DNA of 64,000 nt from Pseudomonas sp. GD04019 (GCF_029837695.1 NZ_JAOEEA010000016.1:59367-123366), one strand, 5' to 3'; positions 30,230 to 39,018 are shown, counted from the first letter of the stretch. Notes: generated by a model not told the origin, from the sequence alone. Numbers and translations are program-made.

Positions 30230-30340
30230 GCTGCAGTCGTAGCCCGGATGCAATCCGGGAAACAGCAGACTCCGCCCCCGGATTGCATCCGAGCTACCAG
30301 GCGACGGCAAGAGCTTCGCGAGCAGGGCTCGCGCCTACAC

Positions 30341-30377
30341 AAAAAACGCCGCGCCCCCGTGCGGGGGCGCGGCGTTT
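30341..30377 (-). terminator. Terminator of the coiled-coil membrane protein gene (copy B)
   Basis: Read on the minus strand, the stem AAACGCCGCGCCCCCG/CGGGGGCGCGGCGTTT with a short loop is followed by a run of six T. It starts 27 bases after the stop of the gene ending at 30404. Confidence 0.85.
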
Positions 30378-30403
30378 CGTTGCCGCGAGCTGGCGGTCGG
30401 TTG

Positions 30404-31012
30404 CTACTTGGTCTGTTCCCCCGACCACTTCTGCAGCGCCTTGACCCTGGCCTGGCTGTCCGCCATCGGCTTGGCCAGGGACTCCTCATAGAAGTCCAGC
30501 CAGCTGCGCGAGCCGGGCGTCATGCCGGCCAGTTCGCGCATGCCTTCCTTCAGCGCGTTGAGCGTGTGCTGATAGTTGTTCTCCTGGCCGATCAGGGTGC
30601 GCGCCACCATGCGCACGTTCTCGCGGTCCTGCTCGCGGTTATCGGTGACGGCGACCGGAGCCTCGGCCTCGGTTGGAGCGGCGGTCTGCTGCTGGGCCTG
30701 CAGCAGGATCAGCTTCTGCTGATCCTTGATCTGCTGTTGCAGCGGCGCGATCTGCAGCTGCAGGGCGCCGAGCTCCTTCTGCAGGGCTTCGACGCTGGCC
30801 AGGGTGGCCAACTGGGCCTGGTCTTCCGCGGCCTCCTCGGCGGAGGAGGAGAGCAGGGCGACCAGCAGCCAGGCGAGCAGGGTCAGCAACAGCGCGCCGG
30901 CCAGGCCGAAGATCAGCAGGCGATTGAGCTTGCCGGCCTTCTCCAGCTTCTCGATGCGTTGCTGGTCGGTGAGGAGCGCGTCGGTGCTGACGGCTTCGGT
31001 GTCGCTGCTCAT
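30404..31012 (-). CDS. Membrane-anchored coiled-coil protein, unknown function
   Basis: A 202-residue protein. A charged N terminus (residues 1-30) precedes one membrane helix (about 32-54, LLIFGLAGALLLTLLAWLLV), then a long coiled coil (about 58-110, with repeated LQKELGALQLQIAPLQQQIK heptads) and a C-terminal globular part ending WSGEQTK. The ATG at 31012 is chosen as the first sensible start; readings further upstream run antisense to noncoding DNA. The topology suggests a bitopic envelope protein. No family was recognised. It has its own duplicated terminator downstream. Confidence 0.7.
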   Translation of the reverse strand: MSSDTEAVSTDALLTDQQRIEKLEKAGKLNRLLIFGLAGALLLTLLAWLLVALLSSSAEEAAEDQAQLATLASVEALQKELGALQLQIAPLQQQIKDQQKLILLQAQQQTAAPTEAEAPVAVTDNREQDRENVRMVARTLIGQENNYQHTLNALKEGMRELAGMTPGSRSWLDFYEESLAKPMADSQARVKALQKWSGEQTK

Positions 31013-31095
31013 GCGGTCTGTCCTTGTCTTGATGGCGCGTGGCCAGTATCGCCGATGGCGGGCCCACTGCCTATCCGCAGCATAGCCGCGGAGCT

Positions 31096-32505
31096 CTAGA
31101 ACGTGGCGAGGATGCGCCCGAGCACTTCCATCGCCCTCTCGCTTTGGGCATCCCAGGGGTGGCCATGGTTCAGTCGCGCGCAATGGCGGAAGCGACGGGT
31201 GGCGGAGAAGATCGGCCCCGGCGCCAGGCTGATGCCCTGGGCCAGGGCGAGCTGGAACAGCTGCAGCGAGTCGACCCGCTCGGGAAACTCGAACCACAGG
31301 AAGTAGCCGCCGCTAGGCCGGGTGACCCGGGTTTCCGCCGGGAAATGCCGTGCGGCCGAGGCGAGCATGGCCGCCTGCTGGGTCTCCAGGGCGATGCGCA
31401 GCTTGCGCAGGTGGCGGTCGTAGCCGCCGTGCTGCAGGTAGTCGGCGATGGCCGCCTGGGCTGGCACCGAGGGCGAGATGGTGGTCATCAGCTTGAGCCG
31501 GCTGATCTGCTCGGCATAGCGCCCGCCGGCCACCCAGCCGACCCGGTAGCCCGGCGCCAGGCTCTTGGAGAAGGAGCCGCAGTGCATCACCAGGCCGCCA
31601 TCGTCGAAGCTCTTCACCGGCCGTGGCGGCTGGGCGCCGTAGTACAGCTCGGCGTACACGTCGTCCTCGATCAGCGGCACCTGGTGCCGTTGCAGCAGGG
31701 CGTACAGCTCGGCTTTCTTCGACTCGGTGAGGCTGGCGCCCATGGGGTTCTGCAGGCTGCTCATGAACCAGCAGGCCTTGATCGGCAGGCTTTCCAGGCG
31801 CTCGGCCAGCACGCCGAGGTCGATGCCCTCGCGCGGGTGCACGGGGATTTCCACGGCCTTGAGCTTGAGGCGTTCGAGCACCTGCAGGGTGGCGTAGAAG
31901 GCCGGCGCCTCGATGGCCACCAGGTCGCCCGGCTGGGTCACCGTCTGCAGGCACAGGTTCAGCGCTTCCAGGGCGCCGTTGGTGATCACCAGTTCCTCCA
32001 GCGGCAGGCGTACGCCGGCGACCATGTAGCGCAGGGCGATCTGCCTGCGCAGGTCGGGGTTGCCGGCGGTCATGTCGGCGATCACCGCATGGCTGGGCAT
32101 GTCGCGCAGGGCGTGGGCCATGGAGCGGGCCAGGCGCGGCAGGGGGAATAGTTCCGGGCTGGGGAAGGCCGAGCCGAAGGGCACGGTGTGCGGGTCCTTC
32201 AGCGAGCCGAGCACGGAGAACACCAGCTCGCTGACGTCCACCTCGGTGCTGGTGGTCGGTGTGGTGCTGATCTGTGGCTCGGCCAGTGGCTGGTGGGCCA
32301 GTTCGCGGACGAAGTAGCCGGAACGCGCGCGGGCCTGGATCAGGCCGCGATCCTCCAGTAGGTAATAGGCCTGGAAGATGGTGGACGGGCTGACCCCGTA
32401 GGTGTGGCGGGCCTGGCGCACCGAGGGCACCCGCTCGCCGGGGGCGAGTACGCCGGAGCGGATCAGCTCGGCGATCTGGTCGGCGAATTGCTCGTAGCGC
32501 TTCAT
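31096..32505 (-). CDS. MocR-type GntR/aminotransferase transcriptional regulator
   Basis: A 469-residue fusion of an N-terminal GntR winged helix (residues 1-70, YGVSPSTIFQAYYLLEDRGLI) and a PLP-dependent class I aminotransferase-like domain whose lysine is in CGSFSKSLAPGYRVGW. MocR/PdxR-type proteins sense PLP or amino acids. I use the ATG at 32505 (MKRYEQFADQIAEL), which matches the family N terminus. An alternative ATG at 32568 adds 21 residues and overlaps the ccoG stop as TGATG, which would couple translation. The regulated gene cannot be read. Confidence 0.83.
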   Translation of the reverse strand: MKRYEQFADQIAELIRSGVLAPGERVPSVRQARHTYGVSPSTIFQAYYLLEDRGLIQARARSGYFVRELAHQPLAEPQISTTPTTSTEVDVSELVFSVLGSLKDPHTVPFGSAFPSPELFPLPRLARSMAHALRDMPSHAVIADMTAGNPDLRRQIALRYMVAGVRLPLEELVITNGALEALNLCLQTVTQPGDLVAIEAPAFYATLQVLERLKLKAVEIPVHPREGIDLGVLAERLESLPIKACWFMSSLQNPMGASLTESKKAELYALLQRHQVPLIEDDVYAELYYGAQPPRPVKSFDDGGLVMHCGSFSKSLAPGYRVGWVAGGRYAEQISRLKLMTTISPSVPAQAAIADYLQHGGYDRHLRKLRIALETQQAAMLASAARHFPAETRVTRPSGGYFLWFEFPERVDSLQLFQLALAQGISLAPGPIFSATRRFRHCARLNHGHPWDAQSERAMEVLGRILATF

Positions 32506-32567
32506 CTTGTCCGTGACGGTGGCTGCAGGTGCGCCACAGTCTACGGGCAGTGAGCGGGCGTCGGCCA

Positions 32568-33983
32568 TCAGCGCCCGCTCGGCGCGATAAAGGTGCTGTT
32601 GGCCACCTGGCGCTCGCTGGCGTCCGCCTGGTTGACCACCTCGAACCGCACCGGCGCCGGGCTGCTTGCCAGCGGCTCGTGGACCAGGGCCACGCTGACC
32701 GGCACTTCGAGGATCTCGCCGGCGGCCAGGCTGAGGTCGCCGGGGCCGCCGAGGCTGAATGGCTGGCCGTCGACCAGACGCAGGTGGTAGCGCTGCGGCT
32801 GCTGGGTCTTGTTGATCAGCTTGAGGCGGTAGACGTTCTCGATCTGGCCGATGGCGTTCTCGCGGTACATGCCGCGGTCCTTGGCCACGTCCAGCGACAC
32901 CAGCGAGCGGGCATGCAGGGCCCAGGCGAAGGCGCCGATCATCAGCAGCAGCGCCGCCGCGTAGCCGACCAGGCGCGGCCGTAGCAGGTGGGTGCGGCCG
33001 CCCTGCATCTCGTGCTCGGAGCCATAGCGGATCAGGCCGCGTTCGTAACCCATGCGGTCCATGATGCTGTCGCAGGCGTCGATGCAGGCGGCGCAGCCGA
33101 TGCAGTCCACCTGCAGGCCGTCGCGGATGTCGATGCCGGTGGGGCAGACCTGTACGCACATCGTGCAGTCGATGCAGTCGCCGAGGCCCTCGGCCCTGTA
33201 GTCGCTGTCCTTCTTGCGCGGGCCACGGCCTTCGCCGCGGGCGGCGTCGTAGGAGACGATCAGGGTGTCCTTGTCGAACATCACCCCCTGGAAGCGCGCG
33301 TAGGGGCACATGTATACGCAGACCTTCTCGCGCAGCCAGCCGGCGTTGAGGTAGGTGGCGGCGGTGAAGAACAGCACCCAGAACAGCGCGGCGCCTTCCA
33401 GCTGGCCGCCGAACAGTTCCAGCGCCAGTTCGCGGATCGGCGTGAAATAGCCGACGAAGGTCAGCGCCGTGAGCAAGCTCACCGCCAGCCACAGGCCGTG
33501 CTTGGCGCCGCGCCGCAGCAGCTTGGCCGGGCCCCAGGGCGCGGCGTCGAGCTTGATGCGCTGGTTGCGCTCGCCCTCGGTGAGCTTTTCCACCCACATG
33601 AACACCCAGGTCCACACACTCTGCGGGCAGCTGTAGCCGCACCACACACGACCGGCGAACACGGTGATGGTGAACAGGCCGAAGGCGCAGATGATCAGCA
33701 GCGCCGAGAGCAGGATGAAGTCCTGCGGCCAGAAGGTGGCGCCGAAGATGTAGTAGCGGTGCTCGGCCAGGTTCCACAGCACGGCCTGGCGACCGTCCCA
33801 GTCCAGCCAGGCGGTGCCGAAGAAAATCAGGAACAGCAGGCCCGCGCCATACAGGCGCAGGTTGCGGAAGCGGCCGCTGAAACTGCGGGTGTGGATCGGC
33901 CCGCCGGCCTGCGACGGCGTCAGGCGCAGCGGTTGGCGCGGGTCGATGGTTTCGATGATCTGCGCCGGTATGCGCTCGCTCAT
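32568..33983 (-). CDS. ccoG: CcoG/RdxA-type Fe-S membrane protein (cbb3 oxidase copper accessory)
   Basis: A 471-residue membrane protein with about five helices. It has the GYSCPQSVWTW motif near residue 120 and a double 4Fe-4S ferredoxin domain, CIDCTMCVQVCPTG and CIGCAACIDACDSIM, around residues 255-300, plus a C-terminal Ig-like IG-2 domain. CcoG reduces Cu(II) for cbb3 oxidase assembly. Here it is an orphan, with no ccoNOP, ccoHIS or fnr nearby, so it may be a paralogue of the main ccoG. The stop overlaps a possible MocR ATG by one base. Confidence 0.9.
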   Translation of the reverse strand: MSERIPAQIIETIDPRQPLRLTPSQAGGPIHTRSFSGRFRNLRLYGAGLLFLIFFGTAWLDWDGRQAVLWNLAEHRYYIFGATFWPQDFILLSALLIICAFGLFTITVFAGRVWCGYSCPQSVWTWVFMWVEKLTEGERNQRIKLDAAPWGPAKLLRRGAKHGLWLAVSLLTALTFVGYFTPIRELALELFGGQLEGAALFWVLFFTAATYLNAGWLREKVCVYMCPYARFQGVMFDKDTLIVSYDAARGEGRGPRKKDSDYRAEGLGDCIDCTMCVQVCPTGIDIRDGLQVDCIGCAACIDACDSIMDRMGYERGLIRYGSEHEMQGGRTHLLRPRLVGYAAALLLMIGAFAWALHARSLVSLDVAKDRGMYRENAIGQIENVYRLKLINKTQQPQRYHLRLVDGQPFSLGGPGDLSLAAGEILEVPVSVALVHEPLASSPAPVRFEVVNQADASERQVANSTFIAPSGR

Positions 33984-34014
33984 GGTGGGCCTCTTCGGGC
34001 GGTAATCAGGCTGA

Positions 34015-34254
34015 GCGAACTGTGCGCGTCGGGCTGTTTGGATAACAGACTCAGGTTTATCGAGAAAAACCGTATCAGATGCCTGGCAGAGCCACCTGTC
34101 GGAGCACCCCGAGCTGCTTGCCGCCGGGCCGGTCAGTTCGCTGACGAGGGCTGTGGCCCTGCGCTGTCAGGCGTGGATGAAGGATTCCATCCGGGCGCGT
34201 TGCGTGGTGGCCGACCAGCCTAACGACGCCAACCGGCAGTTCGTCGGCGCCTGA
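34015..34254 (+). other. Possible gene remnant or small ORF in the ccoG-rbdA spacer
   Basis: The spacer 33984-34391 has no called gene. One plus-strand frame is open from 34015 to a TGA at 34252 and, from about 34075, has strong G/C third-position bias. The peptide includes SDAWQSHLSEHPELLAAGPV and ends QPNDANRQFVGA. There is no ATG or GTG at its beginning and no ribosome site, so it looks like the tail of a decayed gene rather than a working one. No family was recognised, and it may be chance. Confidence 0.25.
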
Positions 34255-34391
34255 GGCTCCAGCCAATCTGGCGCGAGAAAGCTGATGGCGCCTGCGACGC
34301 GGCAAAAAGCCATCTATACCTGACTGGTACGCCAGTACCCGCGCTGTGGGCCTGGCGCGGCCGTCAGTTCGCCCCGGGGAGACAGGGATAG

Positions 34392-36836
34392 ATGAGTCAG
34401 GAGACGGACGCCCCGCGGGCGCGCATCACTTCGCAGCTGCTGCGGCTGGTCTGGCCCTTCGCGCTGGTGGTGCTGCTGCAGGCGCTGCTGGCCGGCGGCA
34501 GCCTTTATCTGCACTCGGCGGTGCGCGGCTATGTGGCGGGCGAGAGCCTGTGGTCCAAGGGCCTCAAGGATGCCATCCGTTATCTCGACCTCTATGCGCA
34601 AAGCGGCGCCGACCATCATCTGCGCCTGTATCGCGAGGCCATCGAGGTGCCGCTCGGCGACCATCAGTTCCGCATCGCCCTGGAGCGCCCCGAGCCGGAT
34701 CTGGACGCTGCCCGCGCCGGCATCCTGCAGGGCAAGAATCACCCCGACGACATCGAGGGCATGATCTGGCTGTACCTCAACTTCCGTCAGTTCAGCTATC
34801 TGCAGCGCGCCATCGAGCAGTGGGAGCGGGGTGATCGCTATGTGTTCGAGCTCACCCTGCTGGCTGGGGAGATCGAGCAACAGAGCCTGATCGGCGCGGC
34901 GCCGGATGGGCTGCGGCGCAGCTGGCGCGAGCAGATCGAGGGCATCAACCTCGGCGCCACCCGGGCCGCCGAGCGCTTCTCGCAGATACTCGGCGAGGCC
35001 TCGCGGGTGGTGCTGTGGCTGCTGGTGCTGGGCAACCTGCTGACCGGCGCGCTGCTGATCAGCCTGGCGGTGCTGCGCACCCGGCGCCTGCTGATCCAGC
35101 GCGCGGAGGTGGACCAGGCGCTGGCGCTGGTCAAGCAGCGCGCGCAGACCATCCTCGCGTCCATCGGCGATGCGGTGATCAGCCTGGACCGCGACGGCCG
35201 CATCGCCTATATGAACGCCGCCGCCGAGCAGCTCACCGGCTGCGCCCTGGCCCAGGCCGAGGGGCGCGCCTTCGAGCAGCTGTTCACCATCGTCGACGAG
35301 AATTCCGAGGCCAATGCCGTCTCGCCGCTGCAGCAGATCCTCGCCGGCCAGGAGGATGGCGACTACGCCAAGCTGGTGGTGCGTCCGGATGGCAGCAAGG
35401 TGGCGGTCAACCTGGTCGGCGCGCCGATCCAGGAGCGCGGTCTGGTCAGCGGCGTGGTGATGGTGCTGCACGACATGACCCGCGAGCGGCAGTTCGTCGC
35501 CAGCCTGTCCTGGCAGGCCAGCCACGACGCGCTGACCGGCCTGGCCAATCGCCGCGAGTTCGAATACCGCCTGGCTCAGCTGCTGGCGCGCATGCTGCGC
35601 CAGCCGGGGCGGCACGCGCTGATGTTCATCGACCTGGACCAGTTCAAGCTGGTCAACGACACCTGCGGCCACGCCGCGGGCGACGAACTGCTGCGCAAGG
35701 TCTGCCAGGAGCTGCAGTTGCACCTGCGCGAGGGCGACACCCTGGCCCGCCTGGGCGGCGACGAGTTCGGCGTGATCCTCGAGAACTGCCCGACCGAGGC
35801 CGCCCTGCGCGTGGCCGAGGCCCTGCGCAAGGCGGTGCAGGAGCTGCGCTTCGCCTGGGGTGGGCGGCTGTTCTCGGTCAGTGCCAGCATCGGCCTGGTG
35901 CAGATTCCGCCGGGGCAGACCAGCCTGGTGGAGCTGTTGCGCACCGCCGATCTGGCCTGCTACTCGGCCAAGGAGCGCGGCCGCAACCGGGTGCATGCCT
36001 ACCAGCCGGACGATTCCGAGCTGTCGCACCGGGTCGGCGAGATGAGCTGGGTGCAGCGCATCCACCGCGCCCTGGAGGAGAACCGCTTCCGCCTGTACGC
36101 CCAGCCCATCGTGCCGCTGCATGGCGGCGAGGACGGCGGCCATGTGGAAATCCTCCTGCGCCTGCAGGACGAGGCGGGCGAGCTGATCGCCCCCGGCGCC
36201 TTCATCCCCGCCGCCGAGCGCTACGGCCTGATGCCGCAGATCGACCGCTGGGTGGTGCGCCATACCCTGGCCGCCCTGGCGCGCTTCCATGCCGAGCATC
36301 CCCATGCGCCGGCGCTGCACTGTGCGATCAACCTGTCCGGCGCCAGCATCGGCGACCGCGACTTCCTCGCCTACATCCGCGAGCAGCTGGCCAGCCAGCC
36401 GGTGCTGCCCCAGGCCATCTGCTTCGAGATCACCGAGACGGCGGCCATCGCCAACCTGGCCGACGCCACCCACTTCATCAACGAGCTGAAGGCCCTCGGC
36501 TGCCGCTTCTCGCTGGACGACTTCTGCGCCGGCATGTCGTCGTTCATGTACCTCAAGCATCTGCCGGTGGATTACCTGAAGATCGACGGCAGCTTCGTCC
36601 GCGACCTGCTGGACGACTCTATCGACCGGGCCATGGTCGAGATGATCAACCAGATCGGCCACGTCATGGGCAAGCGCACCATCGCCGAGTTCGTCGAGTC
36701 GGCGGAGATCCTCGCGGTGCTGGAGGAAATCGGCGTGGACTTCGCCCAGGGCTACCACCTGGGCAAACCGACCCCGTTCAGTACCTTCGTGGCGCAGCAC
36801 ACGCCGGCGCTGGAGGTGCCCGATGCCGCCCGCTAG
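34392..36836 (+). CDS. rbdA: PAS-GGDEF-EAL membrane c-di-GMP enzyme, RbdA-like
   Basis: An 814-residue protein. Order: membrane helix (about 16-38), periplasmic sensor (about 40-205), second helix (about 206-230), coil, PAS (about 250-365), GGDEF (380-530) and EAL (560-805). The GGDEF motif RLGGDEFGV (455-459) is intact and has an RxxD inhibitory site five residues before it (REGD). The EAL signature reads EIL (586-588), but the catalytic Glu, NLSGAS, FEITET, DDFCAGMSS and KIDGSFV elements are present, so phosphodiesterase activity is plausible. Domain order matches RbdA, which promotes biofilm dispersal. It ends with CTAG shared with the convergent oxidoreductase. Confidence 0.83.
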   Translation: MSQETDAPRARITSQLLRLVWPFALVVLLQALLAGGSLYLHSAVRGYVAGESLWSKGLKDAIRYLDLYAQSGADHHLRLYREAIEVPLGDHQFRIALERPEPDLDAARAGILQGKNHPDDIEGMIWLYLNFRQFSYLQRAIEQWERGDRYVFELTLLAGEIEQQSLIGAAPDGLRRSWREQIEGINLGATRAAERFSQILGEASRVVLWLLVLGNLLTGALLISLAVLRTRRLLIQRAEVDQALALVKQRAQTILASIGDAVISLDRDGRIAYMNAAAEQLTGCALAQAEGRAFEQLFTIVDENSEANAVSPLQQILAGQEDGDYAKLVVRPDGSKVAVNLVGAPIQERGLVSGVVMVLHDMTRERQFVASLSWQASHDALTGLANRREFEYRLAQLLARMLRQPGRHALMFIDLDQFKLVNDTCGHAAGDELLRKVCQELQLHLREGDTLARLGGDEFGVILENCPTEAALRVAEALRKAVQELRFAWGGRLFSVSASIGLVQIPPGQTSLVELLRTADLACYSAKERGRNRVHAYQPDDSELSHRVGEMSWVQRIHRALEENRFRLYAQPIVPLHGGEDGGHVEILLRLQDEAGELIAPGAFIPAAERYGLMPQIDRWVVRHTLAALARFHAEHPHAPALHCAINLSGASIGDRDFLAYIREQLASQPVLPQAICFEITETAAIANLADATHFINELKALGCRFSLDDFCAGMSSFMYLKHLPVDYLKIDGSFVRDLLDDSIDRAMVEMINQIGHVMGKRTIAEFVESAEILAVLEEIGVDFAQGYHLGKPTPFSTFVAQHTPALEVPDAAR

Positions 36837-37807
36837 GCAGTCGCCCAGGGCAGCAGGATGATCTTCTCGCAGCTGCCCGGCGTGTTGACCGCGGCATAGG
36901 CCTCGGGGCCGGCGCTCAGAGGCAGTTCCTTGAATGCGGTGGGCGGCGTCAGCAGGCCCTGTTCGAACAGCTTGCCGAACGCGTCGAGCATGCGTGCGCA
37001 ATCGGTCGGCGTGTAGAGCAGGGTGTTGACCCCGACCAGGCTGCCGCCACGGCGGTACAGGTTGAGGGCGGGCAGGTTGACCATGCCGTCCACCGGCGCG
37101 GCGATGTAGGCGATGCGGCCGAAGCTGGCCAGCGCGCCGACGGCAGCCGGCAGCCAGAAACCGGTGGTGTCGAAGATCACCTCGGCGCCGCCGGGGAACA
37201 TCGCCTCGACCTGCTGGCCCAGCTGTTCGGCCTCCCCGAGCAGCAGGCAGGCGACGCCGCTGTCCAGCAGGCGCTCCTGTTCCTGCGGGTTGCGCACCGC
37301 GGCCAGCACCTCGGCGCCAAGCGCCTTGGCCAGACCCAGGGCGGCCGTGCCCACCGCGCCATTGGCGCCGATGATCAGCAGGCGCGTGCCCTGGCCGACC
37401 TGGCTGCGGGTGAGGCCGTCCCAGGCGGTGGTGTAGGGCACGCCTAGGGCCGCGGCCTGGCTGAAGCTCAGCACCCGCGGTTTGAGCGCGACGCCTGCGG
37501 CGGGCAGGCAGATGTACTGCGCATGGCTGCCATCGCGGCTGAAACCGAGACCCTTGCCGGTGCCCCACACGGCCTTGCCCTGCAGGTGTTCCGGGCCTTC
37601 CACCACCACGCCGGCGAAGTCACGGCCGGGCACGCGCGGCAGGGTGGTGTAGGGGAAGCGGCTGAGCACGTTCTTCACGTCGCTGGGGTTGAGGCCGGCG
37701 GCGCGGACCTCGACCAGCACCTCGCCGTCTTCCGGGATGGGGCGGTCCAGTTCGACCGGGCGCAGGGCGGCGAGGTCGCCGATGCTGGAAAATTGCAGAG
37801 CGTGCAT
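36833..37807 (-). CDS. MDR-family quinone/alcohol oxidoreductase
   Basis: A 324-residue medium-chain dehydrogenase/reductase. It has the substrate loop GLNPSDVKNVLSRFPYTTLP, the GRDFAGVVVEGP strand and the NAD(P) motif IIGANGAVGTAALGLAKALGA. No structural or catalytic zinc ligands are evident, so it belongs with zinc-independent quinone oxidoreductases/enoyl reductases. It shares a 4-base stop overlap with rbdA. The AraC-type gene lies 127 bases upstream on the same strand, but no functional link is visible. Confidence 0.83.
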   Translation of the reverse strand: MHALQFSSIGDLAALRPVELDRPIPEDGEVLVEVRAAGLNPSDVKNVLSRFPYTTLPRVPGRDFAGVVVEGPEHLQGKAVWGTGKGLGFSRDGSHAQYICLPAAGVALKPRVLSFSQAAALGVPYTTAWDGLTRSQVGQGTRLLIIGANGAVGTAALGLAKALGAEVLAAVRNPQEQERLLDSGVACLLLGEAEQLGQQVEAMFPGGAEVIFDTTGFWLPAAVGALASFGRIAYIAAPVDGMVNLPALNLYRRGGSLVGVNTLLYTPTDCARMLDAFGKLFEQGLLTPPTAFKELPLSAGPEAYAAVNTPGSCEKIILLPWATA

Positions 37808-37934
37808 GGAGTGGTCCTTGGCGAGAGACGATCTGTCGGCGCCGCCGTTGGCGCTGACGGGGTGGGCGCAGTGTATGGCTGGTCAACCCGGGCAGTCGGC
37901 CAAGGACTTCAGGCTATCGGCCAACTTATGGCGT

Positions 37935-38717
37935 TCAGGCACCGAGGCTGTCGCGGTACTCGCTGGGCGTCAGGCCCAGTTCGCGGCGGAACATGTCGCT
38001 GAAGCTGGCCGGCTGGTAGCCCAGCTCGCGGGCGATGCGCCCCACCGGCACACCCTGGATCAGCGCGGCGGCGGCGGTGGCCAGCTGCACCTGGCGGCGC
38101 CATTCGGCGAAGCCCATGCCCAGATCGCGCAGCAGCAGGCGCGACAGGGTGCGCACGCTGGCACCGGCATTGGCGGCGTGCTGCTCGAAAGGCACCTCCA
38201 GCGAGGGCGCGGCCATCACCGCCTGGCACAGCTGCAACAGGCGGCGATCGGCGCCGTCGGGCAGCGGCACGCGCAGCTGCGAGCGGCGCGCGCGGCCCAG
38301 TTCCAGCACGGTCAGTTCGGCCAGAGCGGCGTAGTAAGGCGCGTCGTTCTGTTGCTCCTGCTCGACCAGGGCGACGATCAGCTCGCGCAGCAGCGGGCGC
38401 ACTTCGAACACCTGCACCTGGCTGTCCAACTCCCGCGCCAGGGGTGGGCTCAGGTAGATATTGCGCATCTGCAGCTCGGACACCACACGGATGCCATGCG
38501 GCACGCCCGGCGGCAGCCACACGCCGCGCAATGGCGGTACCAGCAGCGCCTCGCCGGGGGTTTCCACCCACATGATGCCGGACATGGCGTAGAGCAACTG
38601 GCCCCACTCGTGCTGGTGCGGCTCGATGAACAGCCCACGCGGATAGCTGCGGGCCAGGGCGCGCAGGGGAATGCTGGTGTTGCTCAGATCGGGAGGCGTG
38701 GCGCGGGCCATGGGCAT
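37935..38717 (-). CDS. AraC-family regulator with N-terminal cupin
   Basis: A 260-residue regulator. The N-terminal cupin has the His-rich segment FIEPHQHEWGQLLYAMSGIM and WLPPGVPHGIRV. The C-terminal pair of helix-turn-helix motifs includes GASVRTLSRLLLRDLGMGF and IARELGYQPASFSDMFRREL. It diverges from hpd across a 301-base spacer, so it is a candidate controller of tyrosine degradation or of the MDR oxidoreductase. The ligand is unknown. An in-frame ATG two codons in is an equally good start. Confidence 0.85.
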   Translation of the reverse strand: MPMARATPPDLSNTSIPLRALARSYPRGLFIEPHQHEWGQLLYAMSGIMWVETPGEALLVPPLRGVWLPPGVPHGIRVVSELQMRNIYLSPPLARELDSQVQVFEVRPLLRELIVALVEQEQQNDAPYYAALAELTVLELGRARRSQLRVPLPDGADRRLLQLCQAVMAAPSLEVPFEQHAANAGASVRTLSRLLLRDLGMGFAEWRRQVQLATAAAALIQGVPVGRIARELGYQPASFSDMFRRELGLTPSEYRDSLGA

Positions 38718-38807
38718 CTGCTGTCGGGTTGGCTGGCGCGATCTTAGCCCAGAGCAGACTTAGCTATACGACTGCGGCTGTCGCACTGGCAAGCAGGCTG
38801 TCCAGCT

Positions 38808-38885
38808 TGTAAATAAATCGTGACGCCAGCGGCGGAGGACCCAGCGGACCACGGCGGCCTGTCGAGCTGTAAGGAAAATTTGCCA
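38808..38885. promoter_or_regulatory. Two candidate TyrR/PhhR-type boxes upstream of hpd
   Basis: The known TyrR/PhhR box is TGTAAA-N6-TTTACA. Site 1 at 38808-38825 reads TGTAAA-N6-GTGACG (left half perfect, right half 3 of 6). Site 2 at 38868-38885 reads TGTAAG-N6-TTGCCA (5 of 6 and 4 of 6). The sites are 60 bases apart and lie 134-211 bases before the hpd ATG. No convincing -10/-35 pair was identified. The rest of the spacer shows nothing else. Confidence 0.3.
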
Positions 38886-39018
38886 AATGCACTGGCGAGC
38901 GGCCTTCCCAGGCCCGGTCCACACGGCTTGTGCGGCGACCTGCCGCGGGCTGTCATGGGAATAACCCAAACCGCCGGCCTGACCGGTGGACGCCCCAACA
39001 ATAACAACAGGAGGCCGG

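Larger units (their letters stand above)
30087..30377. repeat. Tandem duplication of a REP + terminator unit (about 140 bases, two copies)
   Basis: Copy A is 30087-30229 and copy B is 30238-30377, offset by 151 bases. Each has the REP palindrome (CCCGGATGCAATCCGGG ... CCGGATTGCATCC), a GGCGACGGCAAGAGCTTCGC segment and a GC-rich hairpin with AAACGCCGCG/CGCGGCGTTT ends. They differ by a few substitutions and three A residues. The spacer is 8 bases. Confidence 0.88.

Noticed and set aside
31096..33777. An apparent giant MocR protein extending upstream through ccoG
   Set aside because: The extra N-terminal part is an out-of-frame reading of ccoG (Arg/Pro/Ala-rich); the regulator has a normal winged-helix start at 32505 or 32568.
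34314..37568. A 1084-codon minus-strand frame opposite rbdA
   Set aside because: Low-complexity His/Gln/Leu/Ala composition; the plus strand encodes intact PAS, GGDEF and EAL motifs.
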